Assembly: GCA_964353115.1 (NCBI GenBank)
Contig: CAYGUI010000069.1
Span: 1-6,281 of the forward strand
Origin: CAYGUI01 sp964353115
Lineage (GTDB): Bacteria > Pseudomonadota > Gammaproteobacteria > JAGOUU01
Direction: 5' to 3'
Length of the DNA: 6,281 nt
Position numbers and translations under genes: made by a program. Shown piece by piece: positions 1 to 4,406 of the stretch. The notes under the pieces were generated by a model. It did not search any database and was not told where the DNA came from. It worked only from the letters and a program-made list of their open reading frames with translations. The number at the start of each line of letters is the position of its first letter. Position 1 is the stretch's first letter.

Positions 1-1
1 G

Positions 2-55
2 CAAAAAAGTGAAGTATCACTTGAGGTTTTAAAAGATATTAAAGTGAAGTTTTAA
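2..55 (+). CDS. Possible C-terminal tail of a convergent plus-strand gene (partial)
   Basis: From base 2 one plus-strand frame reads QKSEVSLEVLKDIKVKF and then a TAA at 53-55. The other two plus frames stop within 36 bases. The peptide is lysine- and hydrophobic-rich and looks like the end of a real protein, and a convergent gene ending 18 bases before the stop of the minus-strand gene at 74 would be a normal arrangement. The fragment is far too short to name a family, and a 17-codon open stretch at a window edge can arise by chance. The same bases also contain a possible minus-strand terminator hairpin (3-22); the two readings are compatible. Confidence 0.35.
   Translation, partial: QKSEVSLEVLKDIKVKF
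3..22 (-). terminator. Weak candidate intrinsic terminator of the acetyltransferase-like gene
   Basis: Bases 7-12 (AAGTGA) and 17-22 (TCACTT) form a 6-bp inverted repeat with a 4-base loop. On the minus strand the hairpin runs straight into a T run (complement of the A run at 3-8). It lies about 50 bases beyond the stop codon at 74-76. The stem is short and has only two G-C pairs, so it may be a weak terminator or a chance match. Confidence 0.35.
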
Positions 56-73
56 GATTTTAATTGTTGAATT

Positions 74-1339
74 TTAGAACTTAAGAGCTACTCCTATTTT
101 ATTATTAGATTTATCAGCCAACAGATAAGAATTATTCTGTTCTACAAATTGATATACTTTTATATCAGTATATTTTATCGAATATTTGAAAATAAAGTAG
201 TTAATAGGCTTTTTTAGATTTTTTGGAATTTGCTTTAGCAATTGCATGTCCTTATTTTTCTTCAATAAATTAATTTCATTTACGTCAAAAAAACAAAAGT
301 CATATTTGTTTATTTCTGTTCTTATAATTTTACTTTTTATAAATCTTGCATGATTGGATATTTTTTTAAAAAGATGGTATTTTAACGTAACTATTTGATA
401 AAAGAAATAAACAAAGAAAGCTAAAATATTGTGCTTCAATATTTTATTGTTGTAGATAATATGGTACTCAAAGCTGTATTCCATGTTACAAATTTTTCTT
501 TTGTAGTTATAAAATGACTGCGAAAAATCTATAATTCTAGTGCCTTTCATATAATAATGATGCATTTGTTTATTTATGGATAAATGTCCAATATTGAAAC
601 GTTCAAAATCTGTATCAAAAACAATCATACCTAATATTACAGCATAGTCGGTTAGGTAATTTAGACAGATGTTTATGGGTTCTCCGTTGGCATAAATAAC
701 AAATAATGATGCCTTACTTTCGTTTATAAGTTTATAAGATAGTTCGCGTTGGAAAGTCCAATGGTTTTTCCTAAGAAAAACATTATTTATATTCTTTTCA
801 GAATAGCGCTTAACTAAAAGCTCCCTAAACTTTGAGAATATATTATTATGCTCATCAAGCGATATAAAACTATTATAGAATTTATACTCAACATCATAAC
901 ATAATTCAAGCCTTCTTCTACATGAATGTAAACGCCTAATTCTATTTTTACTAAATCTGGTTTTTAAGTATTCATTAGTGTCTTTAAACTCTCTTAAATC
1001 TGCTAAAAACCCTGGATAACGTCTTAAAATTAGTCTTTTTAAATTATCATTTAGGTCTGTTTTATCATTGAAAAAAGTGTGAACATCTTTTATTAGTAAA
1101 ACTTTATCCAACTGAGTAAAACATTTTCTATCAATATCATAAGACAACCCATATGTTTTATTCGCTCCAACATTTAGATAGATGTCTGTTTTTAATTTTA
1201 AGAATCTTAATGAGTGTAACCCATTAAATCCTCTTTGCTCTCTACCTTTATTGAAATGCTTATTCCATACATCTAAAAAAGTGTTTCCCACAAAGGGGTT
1301 ACCATCGAAATTTACAACTTTTGAGAATTCTATATTCAT
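74..1339 (-). CDS. Putative GNAT-fold (FemAB/BcsL-like, Acetyltransf_6 type) acyltransferase
   Basis: This gene encodes 421 residues from ATG at 1339. A TTG three codons upstream (1348) would add only M-Q-S, and the ATG is preferred. The middle of the protein (about residues 168-298) has the look of the Acetyltransf_6 family: FRELLVKRY, a strand-turn-strand LFVIYANGEPINICLNY, then GHLSINKQMHHYYMKGTRII with DFSQSFYNYKRKIC. This matches the family pattern of an acyl-CoA-binding turn, a helix beginning G-H-L, and a terminal D-F followed by Y-K. No signal peptide is seen, so a cytoplasmic role is likely. The N-terminal part and the C-terminal 120 residues (hydrophobic ILAFFVYFFYQIV near 305-317, then a K/N-rich tail) are not recognised. 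Relatives in Bacteroidota often sit in polysaccharide or envelope loci, but the substrate cannot be read here. The gene is visibly more AT-rich (K, N, Y, I, F rich) than the others in the window, which hints at acquisition. That it is a gene is firm; the family call is moderate. Confidence 0.8.
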   Translation of the reverse strand: MNIEFSKVVNFDGNPFVGNTFLDVWNKHFNKGREQRGFNGLHSLRFLKLKTDIYLNVGANKTYGLSYDIDRKCFTQLDKVLLIKDVHTFFNDKTDLNDNLKRLILRRYPGFLADLREFKDTNEYLKTRFSKNRIRRLHSCRRRLELCYDVEYKFYNSFISLDEHNNIFSKFRELLVKRYSEKNINNVFLRKNHWTFQRELSYKLINESKASLFVIYANGEPINICLNYLTDYAVILGMIVFDTDFERFNIGHLSINKQMHHYYMKGTRIIDFSQSFYNYKRKICNMEYSFEYHIIYNNKILKHNILAFFVYFFYQIVTLKYHLFKKISNHARFIKSKIIRTEINKYDFCFFDVNEINLLKKNKDMQLLKQIPKNLKKPINYFIFKYSIKYTDIKVYQFVEQNNSYLLADKSNNKIGVALKF

Positions 1340-1540
1340 GCTTTGCAAAATTCTACTTATTAATTATTTATTATAATTACCAACTATTAACTTGCCTATT
1401 ACTGAGTTCAAAACAGGTTAACCTTATTATGTCTAATCATAATCAATGGGACTCGCTTCTAAATAATTCTTTTGAAAGTAACCTAGGATAATATTAAAAT
1501 CATAATTTAATTAGTTCGCTATAATTTTAAATCTTAGACT
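1340..1540. other. Intergenic region upstream of the acetyltransferase-like gene
   Basis: About 200 AT-rich bases between the terminator of the surface-protein gene and the ATG at 1339. A promoter for the minus-strand gene must lie here, or the gene depends on read-through, but I find no convincing TAnnTTTG box; the nearest partial match (GAATTTTG on the minus strand, 1346-1353) is almost on top of the start codon. A 10-bp perfect palindrome AGGTTAACCT occurs at 1415-1424. No tRNA, CRISPR or insertion-sequence end is visible. No copy of the CTACCC-N5-GGGTAG repeat occurs here. Confidence 0.6.
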
Positions 1541-1573
1541 AAAAAAACACGTTTAATTTAGCTTTTAAACGTG
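1541..1573 (-). terminator. Rho-independent terminator of the T9SS surface-protein gene
   Basis: A perfect 9-bp inverted repeat, CACGTTTAA (1548-1556) and TTAAACGTG (1565-1573), encloses an 8-base loop. On the minus strand it is followed at once by seven T residues (complement of 1541-1547). It begins 23 bases after the TAA at 1597-1599, the expected place for the end of the surface-protein transcript. It separates this unit from the next gene downstream, which therefore probably has its own promoter. Confidence 0.85.
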
Positions 1574-1596
1574 CTTAATTATAAACCAATTTTATT

Positions 1597-3681
1597 TTAA
1601 TTTTTAATGAGTTTTAAGTTTTTTGTGCCTAGTTTACTTTTAAGTTTAACAATATAAATACCAGTATTAAGATGATTTATATTTATTGAGGCATTAGAAC
1701 TATAGCTAGAATTTGAATACACTCTTTTGCCAAATAAATCATAAATAGTTAAGTTTGAAATATTATTAACTCCAGCTATTCTTATTGCTAAATTGGCAGG
1801 ATTTGGATGCAAGAAAATTTTGTTTAGTTCAAAATTTTCAGTCCCAAGTGTACATGAACCTGTAAATTGACCACCATCGGAAATAGCCCAACCATCAGAG
1901 GCTATCATATTAGCACGAGCATTTTGTGCTGCAATGGAACAGTATTGAGAATTTCCTGCATCAAAAGTTCTACCATTAATTAGGTTTTGAGTATTCCAAC
2001 CTATCAAAAGGGAGTCATAATTAGCACTCGATAATTCTGCATTTCTGAACATAAAACCGAAGTCAGTCACATTCTCTACATTCCAATTACCAATATTTTG
2101 GTCAAAATCAAGAGCATTATTAAACATTAAATACATATTAGTAACGGATGATGTATCCCAAGAACCTATATCCCCATTAAATGTATAGGAGTTACTAAAC
2201 ATTCTCTCCATATTCGTTATGTTAGATGTATCCCAATTACTCATATTATTACCTAAAAACGTAAAACTACCAGTATTAAATGCCTGAAACATATTTGTAA
2301 CTCCTGATAAATCAGGTGTGTCTGTTGCTGTAATTGTTAAAAAAGAAGTACCTGCGAAAGCGTTTTCAAAAGATGTCCAAGCTATATCACCCCATTGATC
2401 AACCGATAAAATTTTATTTTGATCTGCGGCTCCTGAATTATTAAAATATATCCTCGGGAAGTTACCTTTAATATTTATGGTATAAGTTCCGGCTACACCA
2501 TAATTATGTAAAGCATCTCCAGTATATCCAAAATCATCAAAAACACCATCGTTATTCCAATCTACATCGTAATTATAGCCGGTACCTGTAGTAGGAATAC
2601 GTATAGAAGTTGAATTAGTAGAACCTGCTGTTAGGTTATCAGTCTTCCATGTCGTTTTAAAATATGTAGATGGCCCACAATCTATACCATTATCTGAGAT
2701 GGCCCATCCAAAATTTGAAATGATACTAGCTTTTGCTGATGCCCCACTACAATATGAGGAGCTTCCAGCATCAAAGTTTATATTAGGTTGGAGATTTTGA
2801 GCACTCCAACCTATCAATAAAGCATCATAGTTTGCTTGAGATAATGAAGCTCCATTAGCAAGAAAAACATTCATAGAATTAACATTTTCAACATTCCAAG
2901 CCCCAAGATTTTGATCAAAGGCAGGACAAAATTGTAGTATACCATTCATATTGGTAACATTGCTAGTATTCCATGAGCTAATATTTCCGTTAAAAACTGT
3001 TGCACCATTAAACATACCAGCCATAGAGGTTACGTTAGAGGTGTCCCAGTTTAAATCCTGGTTAAAAGAAGTTGCCACTAGAAACATATTTGTCATATCC
3101 GTAACGCTAGATGTATTCCAGTTCCCGATATCTTGATTAAATGCAGATGCACCTTGAAACATAAAACTCATATCATTAACCGATGAGGTATTCCAATTAC
3201 CAATATCCTGATTTAATGAGGATGCGCCAGTAAACATATATCTCATACTGTTTACATTGGTTAGGTTAGGCGAATCTGTTGCATTGATAACCAAATTTGA
3301 ACACCCATAAAAACTTCGCTCCATTGATGCCCACACAATATCGCCCCACTGATCAATTGAAAGTAGCTTATTCTTGTCTCCACCATTATTAAAAGGCATT
3401 CTTGGAAAAGCACCTCTTATTCTAATTGTGTAAACTCCAGGGCTTCCAAAATCGTGCGTAACACTTCCTGTGTAACCAATATCAGCAATATTGTAATTAC
3501 CATCATTATCCCAGTCAACATCATAATTGTAAGTTCCTCCAGCAAATGTTGGGATATTAATAGATGTCCCATTCGAAACGCCTCCTGCTATATTAGTTTG
3601 CCATGTCGTAATAAATTCAGTTTGTGCTTTACCTAAAAATGATGCAGACAGAAGAACATAAAAAAGTAATATTTTTTTCAT
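1597..3681 (-). CDS. T9SS-secreted BspA-like (DUF285 repeat) surface protein with duplicated PKD-like modules
   Basis: The product is 694 residues, exported and probably cell-surface attached or released. Residues 1-19 form a signal peptide (MKK, then a hydrophobic core, ending GKA before QTEF). Two homologous modules follow, at about 23-335 and 341-610. Each starts with a TTW.T segment, then a PKD-like beta domain with an acidic, calcium-loop-like turn (DVDWDNDGNYN; DVDWNNDGVFDD), then DQWGDI.W.S, then DUF285/BspA-type repeats (unit like VTDMSFMFQGASAFNQDIGNWNTSS), and closes with NYD.LLIGW...FDAG...YC....GWAISD. Residues about 620-694 are a T9SS type A sorting domain: HPNPAN, LTIYDLFGKRVYS, LNTGIYIVKL and a lysine-rich end. 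It starts at ATG 3681, with no Shine-Dalgarno sequence, as is usual in Bacteroidota. A candidate promoter and a palindromic operator lie upstream, and a terminator follows. BspA-type proteins have been linked to adhesion or host/substrate binding; a specific ligand cannot be inferred. Confidence 0.93.
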   Translation of the reverse strand: MKKILLFYVLLSASFLGKAQTEFITTWQTNIAGGVSNGTSINIPTFAGGTYNYDVDWDNDGNYNIADIGYTGSVTHDFGSPGVYTIRIRGAFPRMPFNNGGDKNKLLSIDQWGDIVWASMERSFYGCSNLVINATDSPNLTNVNSMRYMFTGASSLNQDIGNWNTSSVNDMSFMFQGASAFNQDIGNWNTSSVTDMTNMFLVATSFNQDLNWDTSNVTSMAGMFNGATVFNGNISSWNTSNVTNMNGILQFCPAFDQNLGAWNVENVNSMNVFLANGASLSQANYDALLIGWSAQNLQPNINFDAGSSSYCSGASAKASIISNFGWAISDNGIDCGPSTYFKTTWKTDNLTAGSTNSTSIRIPTTGTGYNYDVDWNNDGVFDDFGYTGDALHNYGVAGTYTINIKGNFPRIYFNNSGAADQNKILSVDQWGDIAWTSFENAFAGTSFLTITATDTPDLSGVTNMFQAFNTGSFTFLGNNMSNWDTSNITNMERMFSNSYTFNGDIGSWDTSSVTNMYLMFNNALDFDQNIGNWNVENVTDFGFMFRNAELSSANYDSLLIGWNTQNLINGRTFDAGNSQYCSIAAQNARANMIASDGWAISDGGQFTGSCTLGTENFELNKIFLHPNPANLAIRIAGVNNISNLTIYDLFGKRVYSNSSYSSNASININHLNTGIYIVKLKSKLGTKNLKLIKN
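1852..2661 (-). repeat. Second copy of the large internal module of the surface protein
   Basis: This stretch encodes residues 341-610 (FKTTWKTDN to GSC). It repeats the domain order of the first copy (2677-3615): TTW.T, PKD-like DVDWNNDG, FPRIYFNN, DQWGDIAWTS, ATDTPDLSGVTNM, repeats, then SANYDSLLIGW and GWAISD. It has three DUF285 units where the first copy has five. The two copies have diverged at the protein level, so the duplication is not recent. Confidence 0.85.
2071..2301 (-). repeat. DUF285 repeat array 2 (three units)
   Basis: This array encodes residues 461-537. It has one 27-residue unit (VTNMFQAFN to NWDTSN, with a short insertion near TFLGNN) and two 25-residue units (ITNMERMF to SWDTSS; VTNMYLMF to NWNVEN). 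A degenerate fourth unit, VTDFGFMFRNAEL, leads into the closing NYDSLLIGW motif. The unit pattern is [VI]T.M..MF..A..FN.DIG.W.TS. Confidence 0.85.
2677..3615 (-). repeat. First copy of the large internal module of the surface protein
   Basis: This stretch encodes residues 23-335 (FITTWQTN to GIDC). It is homologous to the module at 1852-2661, with matching landmarks: DVDWDNDG, FPRMPFNN, DQWGDIVWAS, ATDSPNLTNVNSM, QANYDALLIGW, FDAGSSSYC and GWAISD. The copies are separated by only five residues (334-340 region, CGPSTY), so they are essentially head to tail. Confidence 0.85.
2884..3255 (-). repeat. DUF285 repeat array 1 (five units)
   Basis: This array encodes residues 143-266. Four units are 25 residues long (143-167, 168-192, 217-241, 242-266). 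One (193-216) is 24 long because the usual DIGNW is shortened to DLNW. The units share M..MF..A..FNQDIG.WNTS[SN]V. The DNA of the second and third units is also visibly similar, which points to copy-number change by tandem duplication within the array. Confidence 0.87.
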
Positions 3682-3706
3682 AAGTAGATTGTTTAAAATT
3701 CATAAA

Positions 3707-3714
3707 CAAAACTA
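3707..3714 (-). promoter_or_regulatory. Candidate -7 promoter box of the surface-protein gene
   Basis: The minus strand reads TAGTTTTG, an exact match to the Bacteroidota -7 consensus TAnnTTTG. It lies 25 bases upstream of the ATG at 3681, giving a short leader of about 20 bases. No TTG-type -33 box is found at the usual distance; instead the inverted repeat at 3737-3753 ends 22 bases upstream. The promoter may therefore need an activator bound there. Confidence 0.55.
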
Positions 3715-3736
3715 TATGAAAGGTTATTTAAGGCAT

Positions 3737-3753
3737 CTACCCTGTTGGGGTAG
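3737..3753. promoter_or_regulatory. Palindromic operator A, likely response-regulator site upstream of the surface-protein gene
   Basis: CTACCCTGTTGGGGTAG has perfect 6-bp arms (CTACCC and GGGTAG) around a 5-base spacer. It begins 4 bases past the response-regulator stop codon, and its inner edge is 55 bases from the surface-protein ATG. A copy with 16 of 17 identical bases lies at 4411-4427. Half-sites resemble the TACYYMT heptamer bound by NarL-family regulators, and the neighbouring gene encodes one. No T run follows on either strand, so it is not a standard terminator. Binding by that regulator is inferred. Confidence 0.65.
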
Positions 3754-3757
3754 TTTG

Positions 3758-4375
3758 TTAAATCAATCGCTGATCACTGGCCTTTTTTAGGGCTTCTTCT
3801 TTACTGTTAACTTGAAGCTTTTCGTATATGTTCTTCACATGAAATTTGATAGTATTTCTACTAATAAAAAGAGTTTCACCTATACTTCTGTAACTTTTTC
3901 CTGTAGCTAATAAATTTAGTACTTGGGTTTCTCGTTCAGACAAAACTGATTGAGTGGCTTTTTTAAAGGAATCTACCACCATTCTAGCTATTTTGATACT
4001 CATCGGGGCGCCTCCTGAAACCAGCTCCTCAATGGCATTTAAAATCTGAAGACTAGATGCGTTTTTTGTTAAATAACCATTTGCTCCTGCACATAAAGCA
4101 TCAAAAACAGTATCTGAATCTTCATATACAGTTACAACCAAAATTAAAAGAGTAGGCTTTATATTTTTTAATGCTTTAGTAGCTTCAACTCCATTCATTT
4201 TAGGGAGCTCAATATCCATCAAAACAATATCAGGACAGTCTTCTTTAAAATGCTTCAAAGCATCCTCGGCATTATGATAAATACTTTCTACTTTAAAGTC
4301 TTTCGTTTGGTTTATAACGGTTTTAAAACCAAGACTTAAAGACACATTATCTTCTACAATTACTACCTTCTTCAT
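3758..4375 (-). CDS. NarL/FixJ-family response regulator (REC + LuxR-type HTH)
   Basis: The product is 205 residues from ATG 4375 and begins MKKVVIVEDN, the canonical start of a receiver domain. A longer reading from 4435 would overlap the kinase gene and put an unlikely 20-residue tail before beta-1. The REC domain (about 3-120) shows the acidic pair E8-D9, the phospho-acceptor D54 in VLMDIELPKMNG, the VT at 81-82 and K104 in YLTK. The LuxR/GerE helix-turn-helix (about 145-200) shows LSERETQVLNLLATGKSYRSIGETL with the recognition part ISRNTIKFHVKNIYEKL. It lies 31 bases after the kinase gene on the same strand and is its evident partner. Palindromic sites of the NarL half-site type sit before and after this gene, suggesting that it activates itself and the downstream surface-protein gene. 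All catalytic residues are present. Confidence 0.96.
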   Translation of the reverse strand: MKKVVIVEDNVSLSLGFKTVINQTKDFKVESIYHNAEDALKHFKEDCPDIVLMDIELPKMNGVEATKALKNIKPTLLILVVTVYEDSDTVFDALCAGANGYLTKNASSLQILNAIEELVSGGAPMSIKIARMVVDSFKKATQSVLSERETQVLNLLATGKSYRSIGETLFISRNTIKFHVKNIYEKLQVNSKEEALKKASDQRLI

Positions 4376-4381
4376 TTTATA

Positions 4382-4389
4382 AAAATATA
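4382..4389 (-). promoter_or_regulatory. Possible -7 promoter box of the response-regulator gene
   Basis: The minus strand reads TATATTTT, matching TAnnTTTG at all fixed positions except the last. It is 21 bases from the operator at 4411-4427, almost the same spacing as at the surface-protein gene (22). However, it would start transcription only a few bases before the ATG at 4375, implying an almost leaderless mRNA. An alternative is TAGTCTAT just upstream (4388-4395), part of a CATATAGT string shared with the other promoter. Evidence is modest in this AT-rich stretch. Confidence 0.3.
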
Positions 4390-4406
4390 GACTATATGTA
4401 ATACCA

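Noticed and set aside
1182..1376. Plus-strand open frame of 64 codons over the start of the acetyltransferase-like gene.
   Set aside because: It is an antisense shadow of a well-supported minus-strand gene, with no recognisable domain.
1415..1424. Perfect 10-bp palindrome AGGTTAACCT.
   Set aside because: It is a single copy with no recognisable promoter nearby; a 10-bp palindrome in this much DNA is not significant alone.
1433..1510. Minus-strand open stretch reading NYDFNIILGYFQKNYLEASPIDYD between stops.
   Set aside because: It has no usual start codon, is only about 25 codons long and overlaps another tiny frame on the opposite strand; chance is the simplest explanation.
2951..3136. Plus-strand open frames inside the surface-protein gene (also 3454-3636).
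   Set aside because: They are antisense shadows created by the repetitive codon pattern of the DUF285 units and PKD-like domain.
3737..3753. Reading the palindrome after the response-regulator stop as an intrinsic terminator.
   Set aside because: No T run follows on either strand, and the near-identical copy at 4411-4427 precedes the regulator start inside a coding region, which fits an operator better.
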